Shown: in pieces, positions 25,087-33,646 of the stretch
Layout of the letters: each line of letters begins with the position of its first letter
Numbering within the stretch: the stretch's first letter is position 1
From: SIAQ01 sp964484265
GTDB lineage: Bacteria; Planctomycetota; Planctomycetia; Gemmatales; Gemmataceae
DNA: 64,000 nt
Assembly: GCA_964484265.1 (NCBI GenBank)
Contig: CAZAFH010000023.1
Coordinates: forward strand, 1-64,000
Direction of reading: 5' to 3'
The notes under the pieces: model-generated
Told to the model about the DNA's origin: nothing
Database searches by the model: none
What the model saw: only the letters and a program-made list of their open reading frames with translations
Made by a program: the position numbers and the translations under genes

Positions 25087-25827
25087 TCACTTCCCCACCA
25101 CCTCACGCCAATATGCCGGCACCTCGTTCCACGCCCGTTGATACGTCACTTCGAGGTCCACGGGCACGTATACCTCGGGCGTCAGGAACAACGGCATCTC
25201 GGGCAACGGATCACCCAGGCCGACCGGTTCGACGAAGGCTTCGGCGATCGGGTCAGAGACATAGCTGACGCAAGTGAACGGTTTATCCGGCGAGAACACG
25301 AACTCGTCGTCACGGTCTTGCCAAATCGCGCGATGGATGCCTTCGGGATCGCGCGGCGTCGGCGGAAACAGGTCGGCGATGAGCAGGTGGATTCCCGCCG
25401 CCAATGCTTCTTCCGCCTTGTGGACGAACGAGTCGAATCGGCGACGACTGCTCTTGTTGCCTGGTGAAACGATCTCAACCATCGCAATCAGTGAATGATC
25501 GCTGGCATGACGAATGGTGACAGTCTTCGCCTTGCCGGCGTAGGTATTGGCTTCTGTTCGTGCATGAAACCGCACCTTTGGCTTTCGCTCGGCGACGAGA
25601 ACGCTGCCGCCATTGCTCCCAGGTTTGAATTGGCCGTTTGTTGGGCCGTTTAACGGGTGCAAAGTAAGCACGTCGGGTCCGAGGCGGCCCATGAGCTGCT
25701 CCGCCATGGCATAGTAGCCTTCAGGCAAGTTCCCGTGATTGAGAAAGCGTTTGATCTCTTCAATCCACGCGTGATGAAAATCATGAAAGATACCGTCGTG
25801 TACTCGAGTCCAATCGTGAACAGGCAT
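25087..25827 (-). CDS. DUF4058 family protein
   Basis: 246 aa. It opens MPVHDWTRVHDGIFHDFHHAWIE in the sense seen in DUF4058/Uma2-neighbour proteins of Gemmataceae and cyanobacteria. It continues TVTIRHASDHSLIAMVEIVS, with the nuclease-like ending PGNKSSRRR, and finally DPLPEMPLFLTPEVYVPVDL. Some Uma2/DUF4058 proteins have a PD-(D/E)xK-like core; VEIVSPGNK here is compatible with it. No experimental function is known. AGAGGG precedes the ATG. It is monocistronic. Confidence 0.8.
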   Translation of the reverse strand: MPVHDWTRVHDGIFHDFHHAWIEEIKRFLNHGNLPEGYYAMAEQLMGRLGPDVLTLHPLNGPTNGQFKPGSNGGSVLVAERKPKVRFHARTEANTYAGKAKTVTIRHASDHSLIAMVEIVSPGNKSSRRRFDSFVHKAEEALAAGIHLLIADLFPPTPRDPEGIHRAIWQDRDDEFVFSPDKPFTCVSYVSDPIAEAFVEPVGLGDPLPEMPLFLTPEVYVPVDLEVTYQRAWNEVPAYWREVVGK

Positions 25828-26000
25828 GGTGAGCCCTCTTGGGGTTGAGTTTCACTTACCATTATACACGGCGAGTCTGAAATCTGGCGATTCGAGGTCC
25901 CGGTTACCGGGACGCTTGCCGGCATACCATTGCGCGAGCGCTAAACGTAAACAAGCGGATTTTGTCGGGAACAGATCGCCGCAAACAATAAAATATCCGC

Positions 26001-27413
26001 ATGCACACGATTCGTTATGAACTGACCGACGCTGAACGCGCCATTTATCGCCGTTATGCGAAGTTGGCGTTGCCGCGACATACATCGTATCCGATCGCGC
26101 CGGCGTGGAGCGATTCGTATCGCAGCGACGAGTTCCGCGATGATCTTGCGCAGGTCGCGGGGCCGTTGTCGCTTTACGTGCATCTGCCGTTTTGCGAGAA
26201 ACTCTGCTATTATTGCGCTTGCACTAAGGAAATCATCCCGGCGGCGAAACGGCGCGAACACGATCCAGCGGAAGACGTGATCGCGGGGCTGGAACTGGAG
26301 GTGCCGCGCGTCGCCCAGGCGTTGCCGACGCGCGATGCGCAGCAGGTGCATCTGGGTGGCGGGTCGCCGACGTTTTTCACCTCGCAGCAACTGACACGAG
26401 TGATGACGTTGCTGCGAGACAACTTTGCGATTGCCAGCGATGCGGAAATCGCCGTCGAGATCGATCCTCGAATCACTTCACAGGAACAGTTGGCGACGCT
26501 TCATCGATTTGGCTTCAATCGTGTCAGCATGGGCATCCAAGATTTTTCGCCGCGAGTGCAGGATGCGGTCAATCGCAAACAGCCATACGATTGCGTCGAG
26601 CGAGCGGCGGCGTGGTGCCGGGAGTTGGGGTTTGCGTCGCTCAACTTCGATCTGATCTACGGGTTGCCGTTTCAGACGCTTGAAAGCATGAACGACACGC
26701 TGGATAAGACAATTCACCTATCACCCGATCGCATCGCATTTTATCGGCTCGCGGTGATTCCGGAGATATTCCGCTGGCAGAACGTGTTCAAGCCGAATGA
26801 CCTGCCCGCTGGCGAATTGCCGTTGGATCTGAACTTGCTTGCGATTCGGCGTTTGAACGACGCCGGCTACGAGTTTCTCGGCCTAGATCATTTCGCCAAG
26901 CCGACCGAAGGCCTCGCCAAGGCCCAGCGTGACAAGACGATGCAGCGCAACTTCCAGGGCATGACGACCGGCAAGACGTGCGAGCTTATCGGCTTCGGGC
27001 CGTCGGCGATAAGCCAGCTGGATCGGGCGTTCGCACAGAGCTGGAAGTCATCCGCGGATTGGCGACAAGCGCTAGAAACCGGCCTCGCCACCGAACGCGG
27101 CCTGCGCCTCAGTCACGACGACCGTCTTCGCCGTGAGCTAATGCAACAGCTGTACGGCTATGGCGAAATCGTGAAGGCGTCGCTCGAATCGCGCTTCGAT
27201 ATTGTGTTCGACGACTACTTCGCCGACGAGTTAGAACGACTCGATGTGCTCGTAAAGGAAGGTATCGCGACGATTGATGGCGATGCGGTCCGCGTGACGG
27301 CGCCGCTCGGACGGTTGCTGGTGCGCGTCGTCGCCGCGGTGTTCGACTGCTATCTGCCGGGCGATGCGTATGTCAACGGATTGGCGGCGAATGAGGCGTC
27401 GAAGGTTGGCTAA
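26001..27413 (+). CDS. hemN: oxygen-independent coproporphyrinogen III oxidase
   Basis: 470 aa, the length of true HemN rather than HemW. It has RHTSYPIAPAW near the start, the radical-SAM cluster CEKLCYYCAC (C-x3-C-x2-C plus the extra C), HLGGGSPTF, RVSMGIQDFS and LNFDLIYGLPFQT. It decarboxylates coproporphyrinogen III to protoporphyrinogen IX in the cytoplasm without oxygen. It is convergent with hemC; the two stop codons overlap by four positions. Having two heme-pathway genes side by side supports both names. Confidence 0.95.
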   Translation: MHTIRYELTDAERAIYRRYAKLALPRHTSYPIAPAWSDSYRSDEFRDDLAQVAGPLSLYVHLPFCEKLCYYCACTKEIIPAAKRREHDPAEDVIAGLELEVPRVAQALPTRDAQQVHLGGGSPTFFTSQQLTRVMTLLRDNFAIASDAEIAVEIDPRITSQEQLATLHRFGFNRVSMGIQDFSPRVQDAVNRKQPYDCVERAAAWCRELGFASLNFDLIYGLPFQTLESMNDTLDKTIHLSPDRIAFYRLAVIPEIFRWQNVFKPNDLPAGELPLDLNLLAIRRLNDAGYEFLGLDHFAKPTEGLAKAQRDKTMQRNFQGMTTGKTCELIGFGPSAISQLDRAFAQSWKSSADWRQALETGLATERGLRLSHDDRLRRELMQQLYGYGEIVKASLESRFDIVFDDYFADELERLDVLVKEGIATIDGDAVRVTAPLGRLLVRVVAAVFDCYLPGDAYVNGLAANEASKVG

Positions 27414-28318
27414 CCAAGCAGCGCCTGGGCGCCGTGATCGCGCAGGACGGACGCGACGTGTTGGCCGAGCGCCTCCGCCTGTTCGGGCGGCATGGTCGCT
27501 TCGGCGGCGATGCGCTGTTTGCCATCGGGCGACAAGACAACGCCCTGCAGCCGAAGCATCCCGTTGGCGATAAGCGTCCGCGTGCCGATCGGGACTTGGC
27601 AACCGCCACCGAGACCGCGAAGCATCGCACGTTCCGCCAGCACGGCGGCGCGGACGGGTGCGTCGTTCAGCGTCGTCACGATCGCCAGGGTTTCGGCATC
27701 CTCCACCCGGCACTCCAGACCCAACGCACCCTGCCCGACAGCGGGGAACATCCACGCGGGGTCGAGAATCTCCGTGATCTCGCGTTCGAGGCCGAGCCGA
27801 ATTAGTCCCGCCTGGGCGAGAATCGTCGCGTCCAAATCCTGCTCGATCAATTTCCGCAATCGTGTATCCACATTGCCGCGGATGTCGATTAACTTCAAGT
27901 CGGGCCGCTTATGGAGCAACTGAGCCTTACGGCGAAGACTGCTGGTGGCGACCACGGCGCCGCTCGGCAGATCGGCGAAGGCACGGTGTTTCTTCGAAAC
28001 GAGCGCATCGCCCGTCGGTCCGCGCGCGGGCACGGCGGCGAGCGTCAGGCCTTCGACCTTGAACGTCGGCAGGTCCTTCAAGCTGTGGACAGCGAGATCG
28101 ACGCGGTTGTCCAGAAGCGCCTGCTGGATCGCCTTGGTGAACGCGCCATCGCCGCCGAGTTGGGTGAGCGGGACGTTGAGCACCTTGTCGCCGACGGTCT
28201 CGATCTGGATGAGTTCGACGGTGCAATTGGGCTGGGCGGCGCGCAGCAGTGCCGACACGTGATGCGCCTGCCAAAGCGCGAGCGGACTGCCGCGGGTGCC
28301 GATTCGTAGCGGTTTCAT
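27410..28318 (-). CDS. hemC: hydroxymethylbilane synthase (porphobilinogen deaminase)
   Basis: 302 aa. RIGTRGSPLALWQA, VHSLKDLPT, ATSSLRRKAQL, DIRGNVDTRL and the dipyrromethane-cofactor cysteine in GLGGGCQVPIGT are all present. It polymerises four porphobilinogen units to hydroxymethylbilane. Its ATG overlaps the TGA of the upstream HIT gene by 4 nt (ATGA), so the two are translationally coupled. Stop TAG, overlapping the hemN stop on the other strand. Confidence 0.96.
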   Translation of the reverse strand: MKPLRIGTRGSPLALWQAHHVSALLRAAQPNCTVELIQIETVGDKVLNVPLTQLGGDGAFTKAIQQALLDNRVDLAVHSLKDLPTFKVEGLTLAAVPARGPTGDALVSKKHRAFADLPSGAVVATSSLRRKAQLLHKRPDLKLIDIRGNVDTRLRKLIEQDLDATILAQAGLIRLGLEREITEILDPAWMFPAVGQGALGLECRVEDAETLAIVTTLNDAPVRAAVLAERAMLRGLGGGCQVPIGTRTLIANGMLRLQGVVLSPDGKQRIAAEATMPPEQAEALGQHVASVLRDHGAQALLG

Positions 28319-28791
28319 GTGGTTGGCGCCTGCAACTGTTGAAGGATCATGCGAATGCGGGCGGAAATGTCTGGACGCGAGAAAGTTGCAGTCTGCAGTC
28401 GGCGTTTCTCGGCGTCGTCGTTCTCCGCGCGATCGAGGGCGATCCAGGCCGGCTTGAGTGTATCCGGATCGTCCGCCTGGCGAGGGAAAAGATGCCAGTG
28501 CACGTGTGCCACCTGGTTGCCGAGCGATTCGCAGTTGAGTTTGCGCGGCTGAAAGGCGATTTCGATGGCATTCGAGAGCAGGATCATTTCATCGAAATAG
28601 GCGTCGCGTTCGGGTTTTGGTATGCGATGTATTTCGCACACGTGGCCACGATAAACGAGCACGCAGTAGCCGGTGTAGTATTGCCAGGGGCCGAGGAATG
28701 CGACGGAGTTCGGGAACTGCCAAACGACATCTTCGGTGGGCAGATCGCCAAGGCGTAGTAGTTTTTCGCAAAGCGAACAGGAGGGATTCAT
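28315..28791 (-). CDS. HIT-domain protein (histidine triad nucleotide hydrolase-like)
   Basis: 158 aa. The histidine triad is HVHWHLFPR (H-x-H-x-H). An N-terminal pair CSLCEK may bind zinc. YYTGYCVLVYRGHVCEIHRI fits the HIT fold. Members hydrolyse dinucleoside polyphosphates or nucleoside phosphoramidates. It overlaps hemC by 4 nt and lies upstream of it, an unusual pairing for heme synthesis. It has no signal peptide. Confidence 0.88.
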   Translation of the reverse strand: MNPSCSLCEKLLRLGDLPTEDVVWQFPNSVAFLGPWQYYTGYCVLVYRGHVCEIHRIPKPERDAYFDEMILLSNAIEIAFQPRKLNCESLGNQVAHVHWHLFPRQADDPDTLKPAWIALDRAENDDAEKRRLQTATFSRPDISARIRMILQQLQAPTT

Positions 28792-28806
28792 GGAAAAAAA
28801 TCAAAA

Positions 28807-28890
28807 GCCCAGGGGTGAGGTACCCCGAACCCCTGGGATGAATCGGATGTTAGTTACATCCCAGGGGCTCGGAGTACCTCACCCGTGGGC
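28807..28890. repeat. long inverted repeat (family c)
   Basis: Arms 28807-28840 and 28857-28890, about 34 nt each with roughly 30 matching. Each arm has its own CCCAGGGG/CCCCTGGG palindrome, so it is nested. It lies between the TPM gene end and the HIT gene start, both minus strand. A second copy is at 59821-59899. Confidence 0.88.
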
Positions 28891-28900
28891 GTGGGAGAAA

Positions 28901-30028
28901 TCAGTCGCCGCCGCCACCGCCACCACAGCCGGCGCCGCCGCAGCCGCCACCACCGCCGGCGTCGCCGCCACCGCCGCCCCAGTCGCCGCCACCACCGGCA
29001 TCGCCGCCACCACCGCCGCCCCAGTCGCCGCCGCCGGCATCACCGCCACCAGCGTCGCCGCCTCCGCCGCCCCAGTCGCCACCGCCGCCACCGGCGTCGT
29101 TGTCGGTGTCGCCGCTGTAGCCGCCGGCGTCTTTGTCGCCGTCAAAATCTTTGCCGCCGTCGCCAGGTTTGTCGGCCCAGCCCCCGCCTTGGTGCCCACC
29201 GCCGCCCCAATCGCCGGTGTGGTAGTTGGCATGGCCACCGAAGAAAGTGTTGTAAACCCACATGCCAGCCATGGCGCCGAAGAGTCCACCGAGCATGCCG
29301 GTGAAGAATCCGCCGCCGCCACCACCGCCGTATCCGCCGCCATAGCCCGGCGCGGCGCCGCCGCCGCTCATCATGCCAGTCATGGCCCGGATGATTGCGA
29401 TGATGACCCAGACGACTACCAATCCGCCGATGATCAGGCAGACCCAGCCAAGCCAGGCAGGCGCCTCGTTTCTCACGTTCTCGCCGCGCGGCTGCTGTTG
29501 CTGCTGCACGGGAACGGGGACAACCCCCTGGTTCTGCTGCTGAACCGCTTTTCGCGGCGCCTGGGCGTCCATGGTTTCAAGAACATAGTCGGTCATGCGA
29601 GTCAGCATGGCATCGGCCGATTGCTTGGCCAGGATGACTTTTTCGAGCGCCTTAATATTGGCTGGCGTGAAGTGTTCCTTGAGAGTCACATTACCCACGC
29701 GAATTCGAAAGAACTTTGGATCTTTCGAGAATACTACATAAACTCCGTCGGCCTTGAGATTGTTGAAGCGCTCCTTGGCCCATTGGGTTTGAGCATCCTT
29801 GTCCATCGCCGGAGACGATTTCACCGTCTCGATGATGAGCTCCTTGTGATGTTTATCGAATAATTGCGCAATGGTCCGGTTGGCCTGATCCTTGGCTTCT
29901 TGGCTAAACAGGCCCGCATCGTCCTGCACATGGCGAACTCGTTTGTCCTGGGCCTGGGCGTTTCCTGTCAGTAATAACGCTCCCACAAGCAACGCCGTCA
30001 GACCGACTTTGTTTGCTGCATGGAACAT
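28901..30028 (-). CDS. TPM-domain membrane protein with long Gly/Asp-rich tail
   Basis: 375 aa from ATG 30028 (GGAGA upstream). Signal peptide, then a TPM/YgcG-type phosphatase-like domain (about residues 30-150: HVQDDAGLFSQEAKDQAN, HKELIIETV, DGVYVVFSKDPKFFRIRVG). A Gln-rich linker leads to a membrane segment (WLGWVCLIIGGLVVVWVIIA). The last 140 residues are almost only Gly with Asp, Trp and Ala, in GGGGGDWGGGGGDAGG units. The TPM domain is linked to membrane protein quality control or photosystem repair in other organisms. The Gly tail is unusually long and probably disordered. Confidence 0.82.
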   Translation of the reverse strand: MFHAANKVGLTALLVGALLLTGNAQAQDKRVRHVQDDAGLFSQEAKDQANRTIAQLFDKHHKELIIETVKSSPAMDKDAQTQWAKERFNNLKADGVYVVFSKDPKFFRIRVGNVTLKEHFTPANIKALEKVILAKQSADAMLTRMTDYVLETMDAQAPRKAVQQQNQGVVPVPVQQQQQPRGENVRNEAPAWLGWVCLIIGGLVVVWVIIAIIRAMTGMMSGGGAAPGYGGGYGGGGGGGFFTGMLGGLFGAMAGMWVYNTFFGGHANYHTGDWGGGGHQGGGWADKPGDGGKDFDGDKDAGGYSGDTDNDAGGGGGDWGGGGGDAGGGDAGGGDWGGGGGGDAGGGGDWGGGGGDAGGGGGCGGAGCGGGGGGD

Positions 30029-30274
30029 TGAAAGATCTCCGTGTGTAAATGGGTTTCTGCCACACATCCTGTTATTCGTTCATGATATTCCATTATTCAC
30101 GTGGAATCCACAAAGGAAATAGGCAAACGAGGCCATTCGCGCGAATTGTCCTATACAATGGAAGCGTCCCGCAAGGCGGAGGCGTAGTGCTGTCGTGTTT
30201 CGTAATTTATTCGTAAGGTTTGGCTTGGGCGCATTCCCCGTACGCCAAATGCAAAAAGGAATAGGTGTTACTTC

Positions 30275-30811
30275 ATGCAACGCATGCGTGCCACGACGAT
30301 CCTCGCCGTCCGACACAAGGGTGTTACCGCCATCGGCGGCGATGGCCAGGTGACGCTCGGCAACATCGTGATGAAAAACGACGCGCGCAAGATTCGCCGA
30401 ATGCAAGACGGAAAAGTGATCGTCGGCTTCGCCGGTTCCGCCGCCGACGCGCTCACGTTCATGGAGCGGTTCGAGGCGAAACTGAAAGACTTCCAGGGCA
30501 GCGTTCCACGCGCCGCCATCGAACTTGCGAAAGATTGGCGGCTTGACCGCGGCCTGCGCCGGCTGGAAGCGTTGATGATCGCCGTCGATCGCGATCACTT
30601 GCTCGTGGTCTCCGGCACGGGCGACGTCATCCAGCCGAGCGACGGCATTGCCGCCATCGGGTCCGGCGGCGCGTATGCGTTGGCAGCCGCGCGAGCTTTG
30701 GCGGGGCATTCGACGCTGGGGGCTCGCGACATCGTCAAGACGTCGCTCGACATCGCCGGCGATATGTGCATCTACACCAATCGAAATATTGAAGTGGAAT
30801 CGATCGAGTAA
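30275..30811 (+). CDS. hslV: ATP-dependent protease peptidase subunit HslV
   Basis: 178 aa. ATTILAVRHKGVTAIGGDGQ has the catalytic N-terminal Thr after a short propeptide (MQRMRA), and the following VTLGN, KVIVGFAGSAADA and GSGGAYALAAARAL match the family. Twelve subunits form the proteolytic core that works with HslU. ATG 30275 follows AATAGGTG; an in-frame ATG three codons later is also possible. hslU starts 93 nt downstream. Confidence 0.96.
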   Translation: MQRMRATTILAVRHKGVTAIGGDGQVTLGNIVMKNDARKIRRMQDGKVIVGFAGSAADALTFMERFEAKLKDFQGSVPRAAIELAKDWRLDRGLRRLEALMIAVDRDHLLVVSGTGDVIQPSDGIAAIGSGGAYALAAARALAGHSTLGARDIVKTSLDIAGDMCIYTNRNIEVESIE

Positions 30812-30904
30812 TTCATGCAAGCCCCGGGGCCGAGCGGAGCGATACTCGGGTGAACCGCTTCAACCCCAGAGATCGCCAAGCTCGTTCTGGGGCCTGGAGA
30901 AATC

Positions 30905-32230
30905 ATGACGCCGCGCGAAATTGTCGCCGAACTGGATAAGTACATCGTCGGACAGAGCGCCGCCAAGCGAGCCGTTGCGATCGCCATTCGCAATCGCTGG
31001 CGCCGGCAGCAGCTGCCGGTGGAGCTGCGCATGGATGTCACGCCCAAGAACATCATCATGATCGGTCCGACGGGCGTGGGCAAGACGGAAATCGCTCGAC
31101 GGCTGGCGCAGCTGGTCGGCGCGCCGTTCCTCAAAATCGAAGCCACCAAGTACACCGAGGTCGGCTACGTGGGCCGCGACGTCGAGAGCATGATCCGCGA
31201 CATCACCGATGCCGGCATCGCCATGGTCAAGGCCGAGCAGCGCCGGCTTGTCGAAACCGACGCCGCCGAGCGCGTCAATGAACGCCTGCTCGATTTGCTC
31301 CTGCCAGGGTCCGATTCCTGGGATCCCGACAATACCGACGAGAACGACCGCCAAAAGCGAACTCGCGACAAGATGAAAGCTCGGCTACTGGCAGGCGAAA
31401 TGGAGGACGCCAAGGTCGAGCTCAATGTCGAGCAGAAGGCCGTTCCCGTGCAGATCTTCTCCAATCTCGGCATGGAAAACATGGATGTCGATTTCCAGAA
31501 CATGTTCGAAAAGATCATGCCCAAGAATAACCAAAATCGGCAAATGACGATCAAGGAAGCACGCAAAGTCCTCATGGAGCAAGAAGTCGAGGCGTTGATC
31601 GACCGGCAGACCGTGGCGGAAAAAGCCGTCGCCCTGGTCGAGAACCATGGCATTATTTTTCTCGACGAGCTTGATAAAGTGTGTGGCCCGTCCTCGACGC
31701 AGGGTCCGGACGTGTCGCGCCAGGGCGTGCAGCGCGACCTGCTGCCGGTCGTGGAAGGAACGACCGTGAACACCAGGCACGGCCCGGTGCGCACGGATCA
31801 TATCCTCTTCATCGCCGCCGGCGCGTTTCATGTGTCGAAGCCGTCGGACCTGATGCCCGAACTGCAGGGCCGATTCCCGATTCGCGTCGAGCTGACTGAC
31901 CTGAAGAAGGAAGATTTCCTGCGCATTCTTACCGAGCCGAAACACGCCCTCACCAAGCAATACGCGGGACTTCTCGCCACCGAAGGCGTGACGCTGACCT
32001 ACACGCAAGACGGCATCGAGGCACTGGCAGACATCGCCTTCGACGTCAACCGCACGACGCAAAACATCGGCGCTCGGCGTCTTCATACGATCCTTGAGCG
32101 CGTTGTCGAGGATATTAGCTACGAAGGCCCGGATCTGACAGACAAGAATGTGACGATCGACGGCAAGTTTGTCCGCGAACGTTTGAAAGAGATCCTTGAA
32201 AAAGAGGATCTGTCGAAGTTCATCCTCTAA
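30905..32230 (+). CDS. hslU: ATP-dependent protease ATPase subunit HslU
   Basis: 441 aa. TPREIVAELDKYIVGQ at the N-terminus, Walker A GPTGVGKTEIARRL, the substrate pore motif in KYTEVGYVGRDVES, Walker B IIFLDELDKV, and the C-terminal tail EDLSKFIL that docks into HslV. A GGAGA site precedes the ATG. It unfolds substrates and feeds them to HslV in the cytoplasm. The hslV-hslU gap contains a small palindrome. Confidence 0.97.
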   Translation: MTPREIVAELDKYIVGQSAAKRAVAIAIRNRWRRQQLPVELRMDVTPKNIIMIGPTGVGKTEIARRLAQLVGAPFLKIEATKYTEVGYVGRDVESMIRDITDAGIAMVKAEQRRLVETDAAERVNERLLDLLLPGSDSWDPDNTDENDRQKRTRDKMKARLLAGEMEDAKVELNVEQKAVPVQIFSNLGMENMDVDFQNMFEKIMPKNNQNRQMTIKEARKVLMEQEVEALIDRQTVAEKAVALVENHGIIFLDELDKVCGPSSTQGPDVSRQGVQRDLLPVVEGTTVNTRHGPVRTDHILFIAAGAFHVSKPSDLMPELQGRFPIRVELTDLKKEDFLRILTEPKHALTKQYAGLLATEGVTLTYTQDGIEALADIAFDVNRTTQNIGARRLHTILERVVEDISYEGPDLTDKNVTIDGKFVRERLKEILEKEDLSKFIL

Positions 32231-32254
32231 CTAATCGCCGAAACCTGTACTATC

Positions 32255-33370
32255 ATGGCCTCTGCTCGAATTACTTCCGAAACGCCCGCTTGTTATGCGA
32301 TGGTTCATGAAGGACTCGAATCGATCGCCAGCGAGGAAATCACGCAATCGCTCGGCGGCGAGATCAAGCGCCTCGGCAGCGGCCTGATCGTCTTTCGCCT
32401 TCCAGAGATCGACCGTTCCATCCTGAATCTGCGCACTACCGAGGATGTCTTTCTTTATGCCTGGGGCACCGACAAACTCAGCTATCGCGCGGCCGATCTC
32501 GATTCGATCGAACGCTGGACCGACCGCGACGCCGACTGGGACCAGCTTCTCAAAATCCACCACGCCGTCACGCCCAAGCCAAAAGGCAAACCGACGTGCC
32601 GATATGTCGCCCAGATGGAGGGCGTGCACGGCTATCGGCGCATCGATGCCCGTAAGGCGATGGCGCGCGGCCTGGAAGGCAAGCTGCCGGCGAGCTGGCG
32701 CTTCGTCGAGGAAAACGCGTCCGTCGAAATCTGGCTCAAAATCGACGGCGCCATGGCGATCTGCGGACTGCGGCTCTCCGACCGCACGATGCGGCATCGC
32801 ACCTACAAGCATGAGCACCTGCCCGCCTCGATCCGCCCGACCGTCGCCGCCGTCATCGCTCGGCTCGCCGACTTGAAACCTGGCCAGACCGTGCTCGATC
32901 CGATGTGCGGCGCTGGTACGCTGATCGCCGAGGCGTATCTCAGCGTGCGCGGCAAGAAGGGCATCGGCGGCGCCGACTGGGAAATGAACTACCTCGGCGG
33001 CGATATCGATTCCGGGCACGCTCGCGCCAGTCAGGCGAACCTTCGCCAATTCGGCATCACCGACATTCGCACCTGGGACGCTCGGCGATTGCCACTGGAC
33101 GATGACTCGGTTGACCGTATCGTTTGCAATCCCCCGTTCGGCAAGCAGCTGAGCTCGCCGGAGGAGATCGGTCCGCTCTACCGGCAAAGCGTGCGTGAAA
33201 TGGATCGCGTGCTAAAGCCGGGAGGCAAATCCGTGATCATCGTGTCCGACGCCGCCGCGTTGCGTGCCGCCGTCGAGCATGTCGGCTGGAAGGAGCAGCG
33301 CCGGCTGACGATGCGAATTCTTGGCCAGCGTGCGTTTATCACGCTGTTTCGCAAGATGACGGAGTCGTGA
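32255..33370 (+). CDS. THUMP-domain RNA methyltransferase (TrmN/RlmL-like)
   Basis: 371 aa. The N-terminal half fits a THUMP RNA-binding domain (CYAMVHEGLESIASEEITQS). The C-terminal half is a Rossmann methyltransferase with the SAM motif VLDPMCGAGTLIAEAYL, an acidic GGDIDSGHARASQANL, and the catalytic IVCNPPFGKQL (N-P-P-F, N2-guanine type). It is likely to methylate a guanine of tRNA or 23S rRNA. It lies 24 nt after hslU on the same strand. Confidence 0.88.
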   Translation: MASARITSETPACYAMVHEGLESIASEEITQSLGGEIKRLGSGLIVFRLPEIDRSILNLRTTEDVFLYAWGTDKLSYRAADLDSIERWTDRDADWDQLLKIHHAVTPKPKGKPTCRYVAQMEGVHGYRRIDARKAMARGLEGKLPASWRFVEENASVEIWLKIDGAMAICGLRLSDRTMRHRTYKHEHLPASIRPTVAAVIARLADLKPGQTVLDPMCGAGTLIAEAYLSVRGKKGIGGADWEMNYLGGDIDSGHARASQANLRQFGITDIRTWDARRLPLDDDSVDRIVCNPPFGKQLSSPEEIGPLYRQSVREMDRVLKPGGKSVIIVSDAAALRAAVEHVGWKEQRRLTMRILGQRAFITLFRKMTES

Positions 33371-33398
33371 TCACGTTCCCGAAAGACTCATCCTGTTT

Positions 33399-33433
33399 CG
33401 AGCCAGGAGCGTAAACGGCGTCAGCAACCGGAG
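33399..33433. repeat. single arm of family f repeat
   Basis: CGAGCCAGGAGCGTAAACGG followed by GTCAGCAACCGGAG matches one arm of the palindrome at 12721-12792 and the single arm at 10417-10442. It has no partner arm here. Confidence 0.6.
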
Positions 33434-33475
33434 AATATACACTTCGCACACTCCGATTTGACACAATCTTTGAAA

Positions 33476-33536
33476 GGTGGCACAGACATTCTTGTCTGTG
33501 CTTGATGTTCTCACAGAAAAGAATGTCTGTGCCACC
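33476..33536. repeat. inverted repeat (family b, AQTFLSV type)
   Basis: Arms 33476-33500 and 33512-33536 match at 24 of 25 positions, with an 11-nt loop. It lies between the plus-strand methyltransferase end and the minus-strand heparinase-like gene end. Confidence 0.93.
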
Positions 33537-33646
33537 TATGTGTCAATCCTGCCCGCGCGGAATATAGACGGGCAATTTCGTTTCTCCAGCCAATCGCGCC
33601 TCTGGCTCGCCAAAATATCACATGCGCCAAACGGCAAGCGGAAAGC

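Noticed and set aside
28736..29863. Plus-strand Ala/Thr/Val-rich frame opposite the TPM gene
   Set aside because: Composition is the complement of the Gly-rich tail; the TPM side has signal peptide, domain and ribosome site.
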